A stretch of 64,000 nucleotides of DNA from Cellvibrio sp. OA-2007 (GCF_000953825.1 NZ_BBUL01000097.1:62001-126000), one strand, 5' to 3'. Positions 1 to 12,675 are shown, counted from the stretch's first letter. The notes: generated by a model from the letters alone, not told the origin. Numbers and translations are program-made.

Positions 1-130
1 AAAGGCGCTGAGAGCGATCCAATACAGGAGCAGGAGAATGAGAGGCGCAGGAAGTAACCAATAGCAAAGTGATCGATATTAAGAACACTCTTAATGATTT
101 AACCCGGTTATTAGATGACTCTTCCGACAT
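1..130 (-). CDS. nlpD: NlpD-type lipoprotein, N-terminal fragment (cut by left edge)
   Basis: Only the first 43 codons lie in the window. They start at ATG (128-130) and encode a short polar N-terminus, a hydrophobic stretch (VFLISITLLLV) and a lipobox VTSC at about residues 25-28, followed by SHSPAPVLDRSQRL. This is a lipoprotein signal sequence. The name rests on position: nlpD follows pcm in the conserved truD-surE-pcm-nlpD-rpoS order. NlpD is an outer-membrane LytM-family activator of the amidase AmiC; the LysM and LytM domains would lie outside the window. The start has only a weak ribosome binding site. The 235 bases between pcm and this gene are AT-rich and hold no other gene that I can see. 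Confidence 0.72.
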   Translation of the reverse strand, partial: MSEESSNNRVKSLRVFLISITLLLVTSCASHSPAPVLDRSQRL

Positions 131-365
131 GAAATCACTCAAGAGCTTAGGTTGTTTGTTGATCACCCTTATTCCATTTGGAACTTAATAATCGTAATTT
201 ATTTTAAAATTATCTAATATATTTATAAAAACGTGCACAAAAAAGGAATTCGCAAAACTAAAAAGCCGCGATAGTGAGTAAAAACGCACACTTTTAATTC
301 ATCACAACTCGCAAGTAACACTGCCACCTCAGCAAGCCTTTAAACTTTAGACTTCAGATTAAGAA

Positions 366-1040
366 TTAACGCGAAGTACCTGAAAGAAAAGGAACAAATT
401 TAACTGGCTCCAATATCTGCGTAATATAGTTTTCTGTTTCACCATCACGCAAAATCAAATGCAATTGTTGCTCTCTGCCGCCTATAGGAATAACCAGAAC
501 ACCTCCTGGCGCAAGCTGTTTTAACAACTCATCGGGAACGGCTTGCGGTGCTGCAGTACTTAGAATGGCATCGTAAGGACCCGCTTCCGGCCAGCCAAAC
601 CCGCCATCAGCGTGGCGCAACTGTACATTGCGCAACCCTAATTGGCGCAAGCGCTCGCGCGCCTTATCTTGTAGCGGCTTAATTCGCTCCACACTGTATA
701 CGTTCGGTACTAATTGGGCGAGAACACTAGTCTGATAGCCAGAACCAGTACCGACCTCCAGCACCTTATTGAGCCTACCACCCGCAGCCCCCAACAATAT
801 TTCCGTCATACGCGCGACAATATAAGGCTGGGAAATAGTTTGGCCGTGACCAATAGGCAGCGCAGTATCTTCATAGGCGCGATGAGAAAGTGCCTCATCC
901 AAAAAAATATGGCGCGGCGTATTCAGCAGCACATCCAACACCCGCATATTAGTTACACCTTGATCGCGCAAACGCTGAATAAGACGCTCACGGGTGCGTA
1001 GCGAGGTCATACCTACACCTTGCATCAATAAGTTAGTCAT
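366..1040 (-). CDS. pcm: Protein-L-isoaspartate O-methyltransferase
   Basis: Repairs age-damaged proteins by methylating L-isoaspartyl residues with S-adenosylmethionine in the cytoplasm. The 224-residue product has the PCMT signature [18 protein letters not shown] and the SAM-binding motif [14 protein letters not shown] place the start at ATG 1040 ([15 protein letters not shown]), with AGGAGA ten bases upstream; the frame stays open 28 codons further but those residues do not resemble Pcm. It lies 111 bases downstream of truD with no surE between them, which departs from the order in E. coli and Pseudomonas. The nlpD fragment follows, so the rest of the conserved cluster is intact. Confidence 0.95.
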   Translation of the reverse strand: MTNLLMQGVGMTSLRTRERLIQRLRDQGVTNMRVLDVLLNTPRHIFLDEALSHRAYEDTALPIGHGQTISQPYIVARMTEILLGAAGGRLNKVLEVGTGSGYQTSVLAQLVPNVYSVERIKPLQDKARERLRQLGLRNVQLRHADGGFGWPEAGPYDAILSTAAPQAVPDELLKQLAPGGVLVIPIGGREQQLHLILRDGETENYITQILEPVKFVPFLSGTSR

Positions 1041-1151
1041 CTCCAGATTCTCTCCTATATACACAGCTGTAATGCGAACAAAAAATGCGCCATTAACCAC
1101 TGGGACCGAAACACAAAGCAGCAACTATAGCATGGGTTATTATATTTCCCG

Positions 1152-2147
1152 CTAGACAGACGAAATTGTTGGTTCAAACGATTGATTCTGCAGCACAGCG
1201 AACTCATGCAAAATCGCTGTCGCAAATTCCCCCGCATCCAGTGAAAAATACAAAATAAGATCATCCCCCTCCCAGACCGAGCGAGCGTTGCGAGGTATTA
1301 ATTGCAAAGCACGTCGTTCCTGCGATAAGCCGGCATGCTCAAGACCATCACACCACGCGGCCCAGTCAGCCAATGCGTTTTGCTCCAACTCAAGCAATGC
1401 ACCTGACACCAGCGGCCGCCCTCTTCCCCATAATGGCCCAGATGGGTTGGGATTGATTTCACCGTCAATCTGATTAGCCCAGTTATTGGCGAGCACTCTC
1501 GCCGCCAATACCTGATTAAATAAATAGGAGCGCGCAGCGGATAACATCAGACCGCGCTTTTGTTTATCGCGATAACGCTTTCCACCAACAAGAATCGCTT
1601 CAGCTTCCTGCAAATTATTTCCACCTAAACCAAAACGTTGCTCACCAAAATAGTTGGGAACACCCTGTGTGAAAATACTATCGATTTTTTGTTGCAGCAG
1701 ACTTCGATCATCTGTTTGCACATTACGCAAACGGATCACAAAATTATTTTGTTGATGTTCACCACGCCGCAATTTTGTTTGATGTCTGGAAACCGATAAA
1801 AGTTGAATGGACTCTGTATTCAATAATGTCCAATCCGGCTCAGGCGCTTTAGGAAGATAGACACTAAACCACTGGGCAGTTACTGCGTGACGATCTTTGC
1901 GCCCGCAATAACCCACATCAGTTACATTGACACCAGCAAGCTCAGCAATTTTTCCGGCGACCCAGGCAGTGTTTTCGCCACGTTTACACACATGTAAAAA
2001 AACATGCTCCCCTGAACCAGAAGGAACATAGCCTAATTCTTCATCAACCTGAAAATCCTCTGGTTGCGCGCGAAAAATAGCTGTTGCCGTTAACGCACCA
2101 TGAGCGCGGGGAAATTCCAGTGAAAAATCAGTCACAGTACAACTCAC
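1152..2147 (-). CDS. truD: tRNA pseudouridine(13) synthase TruD
   Basis: Makes pseudouridine at position 13 of tRNA-Glu. The 331-residue protein carries the TruD catalytic signature GYCGRKDRHAVTAQ, with the expected nucleophile at Asp85, and an early PEDFQVDE motif typical of the family. The start is GTG at 2147; a second in-frame GTG lies four codons later. It is downstream of ispF by 64 bases, in the conserved ispD-ispF-truD order, and probably belongs to the ftsB-ispD-ispF-truD transcription unit. Confidence 0.96.
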   Translation of the reverse strand: MSCTVTDFSLEFPRAHGALTATAIFRAQPEDFQVDEELGYVPSGSGEHVFLHVCKRGENTAWVAGKIAELAGVNVTDVGYCGRKDRHAVTAQWFSVYLPKAPEPDWTLLNTESIQLLSVSRHQTKLRRGEHQQNNFVIRLRNVQTDDRSLLQQKIDSIFTQGVPNYFGEQRFGLGGNNLQEAEAILVGGKRYRDKQKRGLMLSAARSYLFNQVLAARVLANNWANQIDGEINPNPSGPLWGRGRPLVSGALLELEQNALADWAAWCDGLEHAGLSQERRALQLIPRNARSVWEGDDLILYFSLDAGEFATAILHEFAVLQNQSFEPTISSV

Positions 2148-2211
2148 AATATAAAATTTTTAAACGCACTGCCGAAAATCGACAATATATAAGTAAAATA
2201 TAAATGCAGGA

Positions 2212-2694
2212 TTAGCTACATTTTTCAAGCAAGACTACAGCATAACAAGCAATCCCTTCTTCCCGCCCAGTAAAACCCAAACGTTCAGTAGTTGTTGCTT
2301 TAACATTAACTTGAGTTAATTCACTCTGTAAGTCCGCAGCAATAGTTTCGACCATACGAGAAATATAATTCGCCATACGGGGCGCCTGTGCAACTATTGT
2401 CATATCCGCGTTAGCAAGCCGCCAACCCAACTGATTTACTTTTGCGTACACCATCCGCAACAAAGCGCGACTATCTGCATTGCGGTATTGCATATCCGTA
2501 TCGGGAAAATGTTTGCCTATATCACCCAATGCTGCAGCACCCAACAATGCATCACACAATGCATGCAACAGTACATCCCCGTCTGAGTGAGCCACTAAGC
2601 CATGGTGATGCGGAATAACAACACCACCAATAACAATTTTATCGCCGGGACCAAAAGCATGGACATCATAGCCATGACCAATTCGCATAGACAT
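2212..2694 (-). CDS. ispF: 2-C-methyl-D-erythritol 2,4-cyclodiphosphate synthase
   Basis: Fifth step of the MEP isoprenoid pathway: converts CDP-ME 2-phosphate to ME-cPP and CMP with a bound zinc ion. The 160-residue length is standard. The metal ligands are visible in GHGYDVHAF (Asp10, His12) and in the downstream [14 protein letters not shown] region. The C-terminal [18 protein letters not shown] segment is the family signature. It starts at ATG 2694; a second ATG two codons in is also possible. ispD lies 21 bases upstream, so the two consecutive-pathway enzymes are co-transcribed. Confidence 0.97.
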   Translation of the reverse strand: MSMRIGHGYDVHAFGPGDKIVIGGVVIPHHHGLVAHSDGDVLLHALCDALLGAAALGDIGKHFPDTDMQYRNADSRALLRMVYAKVNQLGWRLANADMTIVAQAPRMANYISRMVETIAADLQSELTQVNVKATTTERLGFTGREEGIACYAVVLLEKCS

Positions 2695-2715
2695 AGAGTA
2701 ATTCCGTAACTGTAC

Positions 2716-3444
2716 TTAACTATTAATAAGGTGGGCATGCTGCTGCAAAATTACAGCTGCTATTGCCAAATCTTCCGGGCGAGTAATTTTTATATTATCG
2801 CTGCGCCCCTGTACCATTAATGGTTGATGACCATACAACTCTAGTGCAGAAGACTCATCGGTAATTAATTGGCCTTCCGCCAATCCACGCTGCAAACACT
2901 CACGCAATAATCCAAAACGAAACATTTGCGGTGTTTGAGCCTGCCATAATAAGCGTCGATCAATTGTGGCATCGATAACTGAGCTATTAACTTGTTTTAA
3001 TGTGTCACTCACCGGCACACCTAAAATACCACCAACCGGATGATCACCTACCTGCTCGATCAAACGCAAAATACTCTGCGCATATACACAAGGGCGAGCT
3101 GCATCATGCACCAACACCCAATCATTAGGTGACGCTTTATCTTGCAACTGGTCAAGTGCATTTAATACTGAATTACAGCGCTCAGCACCGCCCACAACTC
3201 GGTGGATGTGATTATTTTTTGCGAGAGGCAATTCACCCCAATAACTATCACTTTCACCTAGCGCCAAATAAATACCTACAACATTCGGCAAGGTTAATAA
3301 GCGCTCCAGCGTATGCTCAATGACGGTCTTTCCCGCAAGCGATAGATATTGTTTTGGGCAATTCACTCCCATTCGCGCACCGACGCCGGCAGCAGGCACA
3401 ATAATCCAATAGGAAGAAGTTTGGGGGGATGACAAATTATTCAT
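2716..3444 (-). CDS. ispD: 2-C-methyl-D-erythritol 4-phosphate cytidylyltransferase
   Basis: Third step of the MEP pathway: transfers CMP from CTP to MEP. The CTP-binding motif PAAGVGARMG, the VLVHDAARPC motif and the C-terminal RSDNIKITRPEDLAIA block identify IspD. I place the start at ATG 3444 (MNNLSSPQ), giving 242 residues. The frame is open to ATG 3504, which would overlap ftsB by 14 bases and add 20 non-conserved residues. Neither start has a clear ribosome binding site, so translation may be coupled to ftsB. The start is therefore uncertain; the function is not. Confidence 0.95.
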   Translation of the reverse strand: MNNLSSPQTSSYWIIVPAAGVGARMGVNCPKQYLSLAGKTVIEHTLERLLTLPNVVGIYLALGESDSYWGELPLAKNNHIHRVVGGAERCNSVLNALDQLQDKASPNDWVLVHDAARPCVYAQSILRLIEQVGDHPVGGILGVPVSDTLKQVNSSVIDATIDRRLLWQAQTPQMFRFGLLRECLQRGLAEGQLITDESSALELYGHQPLMVQGRSDNIKITRPEDLAIAAVILQQHAHLINS

Positions 3445-3490
3445 GAGGGGACATCGAAATTGGATAGTTAATAAAATGTAGCTCTGGTAA

Positions 3491-3769
3491 CTACTGCTCT
3501 TCATCCAAAATCATAAAAAAAGTTTCGTCTTTTTTGATCAGGCCGATATCGTTACGCGCGCGCTCTTCGATAGTATCAAGGCCCGTTTTTAACTCTTCTA
3601 CTTCAACATCCAGAATGCGATTACGTTCACGCATACGATCATTTTCAGCTTGTTGCAGTTTAATATCGGCTTCCAAGCGGTGCGCTTGCGCCAAACTACC
3701 CTCGCCAATCCACAAACGATATTGCAGCCCGGCAAGTAATATTATCAATACACCCAGCAGCCATTTCAT
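3491..3769 (-). CDS. ftsB: Cell division protein FtsB
   Basis: Small bitopic inner-membrane protein of the divisome; FtsB pairs with FtsL and FtsQ. The 92 residues show one N-terminal membrane segment (WLLGVLIILLAGLQYRLWIG), then a coiled coil of charged residues (about 30-75) and the usual ERARNDIGLIKKDETFF ending. Its place between eno and ispD matches the conserved eno-ftsB-ispD order. Confidence 0.95.
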   Translation of the reverse strand: MKWLLGVLIILLAGLQYRLWIGEGSLAQAHRLEADIKLQQAENDRMRERNRILDVEVEELKTGLDTIEERARNDIGLIKKDETFFMILDEEQ

Positions 3770-3820
3770 AACATTGTGCGATCTTTATAAACGTTAATTG
3801 CGAATTGATTATTATTGAAC

Positions 3821-3853
3821 AAAACAAAGGCCGAATAACCGGCCTTTGTTTTT
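3821..3853 (-). terminator. Rho-independent terminator after eno
   Basis: A GC-rich inverted repeat (ACAAAGGCCG / CGGCCTTTGT, six-base loop) sits directly downstream of the eno stop. On the minus strand it is followed by a T-rich tail (TTTGTTC). It separates eno from the ftsB-isp unit, which would then need its own promoter. Confidence 0.85.
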
Positions 3854-3861
3854 TAATCAGC

Positions 3862-5222
<1,361 letters not shown>

Positions 5223-5231
5223 AATAGGGAG

Positions 5232-6157
<926 letters not shown>

Positions 6158-6161
6158 CAAA

Positions 6162-7862
<1,701 letters not shown>

Positions 7863-7998
7863 TTATCGTTCAGGACGGGGCGCCAGAGTAACAGAAAGGC
7901 CTTTTCGGCTCAATGAAAAGCTCGCCCAAGTATCAAACCTGAGTATTAATGAATGGATTGGGACAAATAAACGACAAAAAGCAAGGTAACTAAACTGC

Positions 7999-8475
7999 CT
8001 AAAAATCACCTTTTTCGCCTGGGCTCGCAACAAATACAGCCTGAATATGCCTAGAGGCAAAACCACGAGAATGTAAAAAACGCATCTGCTTGGCGCGCTC
8101 GCGGGCATCAGCAGGTGTGGCGCCACGAAATTTTCTACTCCAGACATCACGCGCAAGCTCAAACCACACATCGTCCGTATCATCGAGAAATTGGGCAATT
8201 AGCTCAGGCGAAACGCCCTTTTCGCGCAACTCTATTTTGATTACAACAGAGCCTTTGCCCTGCCGCTGGCGCATGGACACAAAGGCCTGACAGAAACGCT
8301 CATCTGATTGCAGGTTATGTTCAATCAACCCAGCAATCGCCTCATCAATCAGCTCAACAGATGAAAATTTGCGCCCCAACTTCTCTTTTAATTCTTTTGC
8401 AGAGTGTTCACGCAGTGCCAAAAAGTTCATGGCACTAAAGCGAATATCACTGAGTGTAAATGATGCTTGTTGCAT
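7999..8475 (-). CDS. recX: Regulatory protein RecX
   Basis: Modulates RecA by binding the filament and limiting its activity. The 158-residue, largely helical protein has the three-repeat RecX architecture: a first repeat (ALREHSAKELKEKLGRKF), a second (DERFCQAFVSMRQRQGKGS) and a third at the C-terminus with RGFASRHIQAVF. Unusually, it does not directly follow recA: a lipoprotein gene flanked by two terminators lies between them, so recA read-through cannot easily drive recX. Confidence 0.93.
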   Translation of the reverse strand: MQQASFTLSDIRFSAMNFLALREHSAKELKEKLGRKFSSVELIDEAIAGLIEHNLQSDERFCQAFVSMRQRQGKGSVVIKIELREKGVSPELIAQFLDDTDDVWFELARDVWSRKFRGATPADARERAKQMRFLHSRGFASRHIQAVFVASPGEKGDF

Positions 8476-8495
8476 AAGAATAACCGCCCCTCATA

Positions 8496-8520
8496 AAAAT
8501 GGCCGCAATCGCGGCCATTT
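8496..8520 (-). terminator. Terminator after the DUF4136 gene
   Basis: Perfect inverted repeat AAATGGCCGC / GCGGCCATTT with a four-base loop; on the minus strand it ends in ATTTTTA. It lies between the lipoprotein gene and recX. Confidence 0.85.
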
Positions 8521-8539
8521 AGATGAAGGCGCCCCCACC

Positions 8540-9109
8540 TTATTTAACTGGCGGAAATTGACCAATAACTTCAGTAACAGCACGACTCAACACTTCTCTC
8601 TGCTGCTGCGGAGCCATGCTACGACTTAAGCGCTTTTCTGAAACACCACGCCAAATAGGCTTTTCAGTTTTTGCATCGACAATATCAACAATCAAACTGC
8701 CCTGATTATAAACACGCAAACCTGAGCCTGGACCATGAAAAAACAAAGATGGATAGCGATAACCACGCCCATAGTAACCAAAACCATAAAGGTCGTCGTA
8801 ACTACGTGGATCTAGCTTTTCTTCGATAACCACATGATAACTCACAATAAAATCAGGATTAGCTGCGGTAGATACACCTTGGTAGCGCTTCACCAGCTCA
8901 GTCTCTAATGCGGAGTGAATATGACTTAAAGTAAACGGAGATATTAAAATATTTTCTTTGCTATCTTGTTTTGTCTCAGCAACAGCAAAGGTTTTAAGCG
9001 ATGAAAAATCGAAATCGGCCTGATGGTCAGTTTCTACACTAGGTCGTGTTGTGCAACCAGCAAACACCAAGGCGCTTAACACCACTAACAACTTACTCAA
9101 TTGCTTCAT
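8540..9109 (-). CDS. DUF4136-type lipoprotein
   Basis: Predicted outer-membrane lipoprotein of 189 residues. The N-terminus MKQLSKLLVVLSALVFAGC is a lipoprotein signal with lipobox FAGC. The body fits DUF4136 proteins: FDFSSLKTFAV, a TAANPDFIVSYHV segment, a glycine/tyrosine-rich middle (YGFGYYGRGYRYP) and a C-terminal GSLIVDIVDAKTEKPIWRGV strand. The biochemical role of this family is unknown to me. I chose ATG 9109; a GTG four codons earlier is possible. It is a monocistronic insertion between recA and recX, bounded by terminators on both sides. Confidence 0.85.
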   Translation of the reverse strand: MKQLSKLLVVLSALVFAGCTTRPSVETDHQADFDFSSLKTFAVAETKQDSKENILISPFTLSHIHSALETELVKRYQGVSTAANPDFIVSYHVVIEEKLDPRSYDDLYGFGYYGRGYRYPSLFFHGPGSGLRVYNQGSLIVDIVDAKTEKPIWRGVSEKRLSRSMAPQQQREVLSRAVTEVIGQFPPVK

Positions 9110-9256
9110 TACAAATCCCACCCTTTCGCCAACCTGATTACCGATTATTATCTAAACACCTGCAACTCTCACCTTGCCACTCACATTCACCACTTATGAG
9201 GATTGCACTACAGCATAGAGAGGGGCACCCGGGGATGCAAGCACAGTATTTAATAC

Positions 9257-9296
9257 AAAAAAACCTTCGCTGCACTCAAGCAAGCGAAGGTTTTTT
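9257..9296 (-). terminator. Terminator after recA
   Basis: Inverted repeat AAAAAACCTTCGCT / AGCGAAGGTTTTTT with an 11-base loop, 17 bases past the recA stop, ending in a run of six T on the minus strand. Confidence 0.88.
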
Positions 9297-9312
9297 AAAA
9301 CGTCACAGCAGC

Positions 9313-10356
9313 TTATGCTTCCGCATCTTCAGCCACTTCACCACCACCTGGGCTCAATGAGAGCGCAGGAGTAGCCAAAAGTTCCGTCCTGACTTTAAGC
9401 TCCAACTCTTTAGAAATAACTGGGTTTTCCTGCAAAAACTTCATTACATTGTTTTTGCCTTGGCCAATTTTATTGCCTTGATAGCTATACCAAGCACCAG
9501 CCTTGTCAATTAAGCCCAGCCTTACACCATAATCGACAATCTCCCCCATGCGATTAATTCCCGAGCCATAAAGAATTTGGAACTCTGCTTGCTTGAATGG
9601 CGGTGCAACTTTGTTTTTCACTACTTTCACACGAGTTTCAGAGCCGATAACTTCTTCGCCCTCTTTTACTGCGCCGATGCGACGAATATCCAAACGCACC
9701 GAAGCATAAAATTTAAGTGCATTACCACCCGTAGTAGTTTCAGGGTTGCCAAACATCACGCCGATTTTCATACGAATTTGGTTGATAAAGATCACTAAAC
9801 AGTTGGCATTTTTAATGTTACCGGTAATTTTACGCAAAGCTTGCGACATTAAACGTGCCTGCAGACCCACATGGTGATCACCCATTTCACCTTCAATTTC
9901 AGCCCGTGGGGTCAGTGCTGCTACCGAGTCTACAACCAACACATCCACTGCACCGGAACGCACCAGCATATCGGTTACTTCCAGCGCCTGCTCACCGGTA
10001 TCTGGTTGCGAGATGATCAAGTCCTCAACATTGACGCCAAGTTTGGAGGCATAAATAGGATCAAGCGCATGCTCCGCATCAATAAACGCACAAGTACCAC
10101 CGGCACGCTGAGCCTCAGCAATAACCTGCAGTGTCAGAGTAGTTTTACCAGAGGATTCAGGGCCATAAATTTCGATAATCCGCCCCTTAGGTAAGCCGCC
10201 GATTCCCAGAGCTACATCAAGACCAAGGGAACCGGTAGAAATTGCAGGAATAGCGACCTGTTCTTTGTCGCCCATACGCATCACAGTACCCTTACCAAAT
10301 TGACGCTCAATCTGACTCAGTGCGGCTTGCAACGCCTTCTCTTTGTTCGCATCCAT
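9313..10356 (-). CDS. recA: Recombinase RecA
   Basis: ATP-dependent strand-exchange protein and coprotease for LexA cleavage in the SOS response. The 347-residue protein has Walker [11 protein letters not shown], the [21 protein letters not shown] region, the L2 loop [17 protein letters not shown] and an acidic C-terminus ([11 protein letters not shown]). The start is ATG 10356 (MDANKEKAL), with GAGG six bases upstream; an earlier ATG five codons up is not family-like. A LexA box lies about 130 bases upstream and a strong terminator follows. Neither recX nor pncC is adjacent, unlike in most gammaproteobacteria. Confidence 0.98.
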   Translation of the reverse strand: MDANKEKALQAALSQIERQFGKGTVMRMGDKEQVAIPAISTGSLGLDVALGIGGLPKGRIIEIYGPESSGKTTLTLQVIAEAQRAGGTCAFIDAEHALDPIYASKLGVNVEDLIISQPDTGEQALEVTDMLVRSGAVDVLVVDSVAALTPRAEIEGEMGDHHVGLQARLMSQALRKITGNIKNANCLVIFINQIRMKIGVMFGNPETTTGGNALKFYASVRLDIRRIGAVKEGEEVIGSETRVKVVKNKVAPPFKQAEFQILYGSGINRMGEIVDYGVRLGLIDKAGAWYSYQGNKIGQGKNNVMKFLQENPVISKELELKVRTELLATPALSLSPGGGEVAEDAEA

Positions 10357-10465
10357 CTGACACCTCAACATAATAAATAATGAAACACACGGTTATAACA
10401 CCTGATGCCCTACTCTTTGGCAGCAACTTATTATCAGGCAAGCTAAAAATCCTACCACTGGGTAT

Positions 10466-10497
10466 AGCATACAGCAAAAACCTGTACGTGCAAACAG
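10466..10497 (-). promoter_or_regulatory. recA promoter with overlapping LexA (SOS) box
   Basis: A perfect CTGT-N8-ACAG LexA half-site pair occupies 10482-10497. On the minus strand a -35-like TTGCAC (10488-10493) lies inside the box, and a -10-like TATGCT (10466-10471) follows after 16 bases. LexA bound here would block RNA polymerase. The start point would be about 100 bases upstream of the recA ATG. The box is seen directly; the promoter elements are an inference. Confidence 0.8.
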
Positions 10498-10645
10498 CAC
10501 TAGTGTTTTATACAGTATTTTTGAGCAACCTAGAGAGATACGGCACCTTTTACCCTAAAGAAACGTGGTGCAGCAAATATTTCAACCAACCCGAACACTA
10601 TGAGCTCTAGAAACCTCGCGGCTTTTCTTGAAATGCTGAACCGAA

Positions 10646-10676
10646 ACCGGCCACTGAAACAGTGGCCGGCTTTTTT
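10646..10676 (+). terminator. Plus-strand terminator with no assigned gene
   Basis: CCGGCCACTG / CAGTGGCCGG with a three-base loop, followed on the plus strand by C and TTTTTT. On the minus strand the hairpin is followed by GGTTTCGG, so it does not look like the terminator of the NHL gene at 10708. It implies a short plus-strand transcript starting within or upstream of the recA promoter region (10357-10645), where I see no convincing protein gene. Confidence 0.7.
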
Positions 10677-10707
10677 AGATCATTGTAGAGATTAAGTAGC
10701 TGATAAC

Positions 10708-11751
10708 TTAGTTGGCGCCGATTGTGATGCGTCGCACATCACCGGTATTAAAATCCAACACGTACAACGTTTTACCATCAGGGCCTACATCAATCGAATT
10801 AGGACGAGAAAAAGTGGCCTGTGTAGCAGTGCCATTTGCCGAACCTGAAACACCCAGCGTACCTGCAATCAATTCAATATTGCCATTTAAATCCATGCGA
10901 CGCACCACGTTGTCAAAAGGGTTCGGCATATAGATATATCCATTGAGATATCGCATATGATTCACTCGCGTGCCCGCCGTACCTATCTGCCGCACAACGC
11001 CACCAGTAATTTCAAAAATCTCTCCAGTTAAAAAGTTGGCCGCAAAATTTCTTCCCTGCCCATCACCCGTAATACCGACCACATTAGTAAGACCGCCGCC
11101 ACTGGCATAAGAGGTAATTTTCTTATCGGGTGTAATCTTCAGCACCTCAGCACCTGGACTAGAGTCGCCATAAAGACTAACAAGAAGATTATCTTGTTCA
11201 TCCACATAAATACCGGCTGGACCATTGAGCCCTGTGAAATACTCACTCACCACACCTTCAGGAGTAATTTTGTGAATGATATTGCCTGATTCATTAGCTA
11301 CAAATAAATTACCTTGCGAGTCAAAATCAGACCCATTAGCAGAGCCAGTCGCAAAAGTGGCGATAAGTGAAACCACTCCACCTGGTGTCACCTTATGAAC
11401 AGTCCGACCCTTTGAGGTTCCAACATAAACATTGCCGTTTTTATCTACTGATAAACCATCACCACTTTTAGCAGCAGCAGTAACAAACGTCGTCACCACA
11501 TAACTGGCAGAGTTCGCGCTTGAATTAGCACTAGAAACCACACTTGAATTAAGGCTGGAAATTGTACTTGAGCTTTGCACACTAATGCTTGACACAACAC
11601 TTGATTGACTGGCCACAACACTAGAGATACTACCGACCTGCGAACTTGCATTGGCATTTTTGATATTAGCGTCCGATGCACCACACCCAGTCAGCACAGA
11701 GGCAAACGCGATTGCACATAACGCAGGGGGTATTGTTTGAATTGATTTCAT
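10708..11751 (-). CDS. Surface lipoprotein with serine-rich linker and NHL-repeat beta-propeller
   Basis: Exported lipoprotein of 347 residues: signal with lipobox LTGC near residues 20-23, then a serine/valine/asparagine-rich linker to about residue 85 (many SSVVSS runs), then about five NHL-type repeats (DKNGNVYVGTSKGRTVHKVT, DSQGNLFVANESGNIIHKIT, DEQDNLLVSLYG) that predict a beta-propeller ending in GPDGKTLYVLDFNTGDVRRI. The linker style is typical of secreted proteins in Cellvibrio and related polysaccharide degraders. Start ATG 11751 has GGAG five bases upstream. It lies downstream of the LytTR regulator and may be its target or output. The ligand is unknown. Confidence 0.85.
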   Translation of the reverse strand: MKSIQTIPPALCAIAFASVLTGCGASDANIKNANASSQVGSISSVVASQSSVVSSISVQSSSTISSLNSSVVSSANSSANSASYVVTTFVTAAAKSGDGLSVDKNGNVYVGTSKGRTVHKVTPGGVVSLIATFATGSANGSDFDSQGNLFVANESGNIIHKITPEGVVSEYFTGLNGPAGIYVDEQDNLLVSLYGDSSPGAEVLKITPDKKITSYASGGGLTNVVGITGDGQGRNFAANFLTGEIFEITGGVVRQIGTAGTRVNHMRYLNGYIYMPNPFDNVVRRMDLNGNIELIAGTLGVSGSANGTATQATFSRPNSIDVGPDGKTLYVLDFNTGDVRRITIGAN

Positions 11752-11922
11752 AGTCACTCCGCCGTGAGGTTATTATTAACCCGGTCTTTATATAATCTAA
11801 AGACCGAATGCGAAGCGATACTAAATGCATCAACGGCAGAAACAAGCAAAGTGTGACCAATTGGCCAACCGGAGGTATGAAAACAGTAGTTGATGGGGCT
11901 AAATAATTATCAGAACACACAA

Positions 11923-12675
11923 TTACCGTTCAAATTTCAAAACACTTTCTTTATAGGTTTGACTTAACGAAGTAAAATTACCATTAGAGAGATAAATTCT
12001 ATGCTGCCCATCATCTAAAATTTTTACTTCTGTAATTGCCGTCAATCTAACGATAGCACTGCGATGACAGCGAATAAATTCTTTAGGGTTAAGATTCTCC
12101 TCCAAATAACTAATCGTAACCCGATGTAATTGGCTGGAATCAGCCAACATTACTTCAACATAGTTACCACTCCCCTTAAACCAGACAACATCTTTTATAT
12201 CAATAAGCTGAATACTACCGATTGAGCGAACAATTAACACCTTCAAATATGATTCATCCTGCCCAGCAACCAATTGTTGTGCAGCAATAGAATCGATTAC
12301 GTCTTTTCTTCCTACCAAACTATTTAATCTATTTATTGTTTGCGTAAAACGCTCATCGCTAAATGGCTTTAGCAAATAATCCAGTGCATAGAGTTCAAAC
12401 GCCTGTAAGGCATAATCACTATAAGCACTCACAAATACAATTAGCGGCGGATTCTTCAAATTTTTCAAACCAGCTGCCGCTAATAGCCCGTTCCTTTTGG
12501 GCATTCTAATATCTAAAAAAATAAGACTCGGCTGCAATTGCAACACATAGGTTTCAAGATCCTGTCCGCTCTCCAGCTCAAGTACGATTTTCCAATCGGT
12601 ATACTGCTCGATAAGCTGCCGCAAACCAATGCGCGCCAAAGGTTCATCATCGACAATCATGACGGTTTTAATCAT
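11923..12675 (-). CDS. LytTR-family response regulator
   Basis: DNA-binding response regulator of 250 residues. The receiver domain (1-120) has the acidic pair Asp9-Asp10, the phosphoacceptor Asp55 in FLDIRMP, and the YLLKPF lysine. The C-terminal LytTR domain (about 150-250) shows DVVWFKGSGNYVEV and EFIRCHRSAIVRL. It resembles AlgR/LytR-type regulators. It overlaps the kinase gene upstream by 8 bases, so the pair is translationally coupled. Confidence 0.93.
   Translation of the reverse strand: MIKTVMIVDDEPLARIGLRQLIEQYTDWKIVLELESGQDLETYVLQLQPSLIFLDIRMPKRNGLLAAAGLKNLKNPPLIVFVSAYSDYALQAFELYALDYLLKPFSDERFTQTINRLNSLVGRKDVIDSIAAQQLVAGQDESYLKVLIVRSIGSIQLIDIKDVVWFKGSGNYVEVMLADSSQLHRVTISYLEENLNPKEFIRCHRSAIVRLTAITEVKILDDGQHRIYLSNGNFTSLSQTYKESVLKFER

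Noticed and set aside
1-57. A plus-strand open frame ending at 57 that could be the tail of a gene entering from the left
   Set aside because: The minus strand encodes a convincing lipoprotein signal here in the position expected for nlpD, so the 18-codon plus-strand tail is more likely chance.
7863-8198. A 111-codon minus-strand frame overlapping recX
   Set aside because: It lies in another frame of recX, which has clear family features; the product is not protein-like beyond chance.
10456-10474. A second LexA-like site next to the first in the recA promoter
   Set aside because: CTGTATGCTATACCCAG is one base too long for the CTG-N10-CAG consensus.
10380-10610. A 76-codon plus-strand reading frame beside recA
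   Set aside because: It has no ribosome binding site, spans the recA promoter and LexA box, and shows no recognisable protein features. The terminator after it is reported separately.
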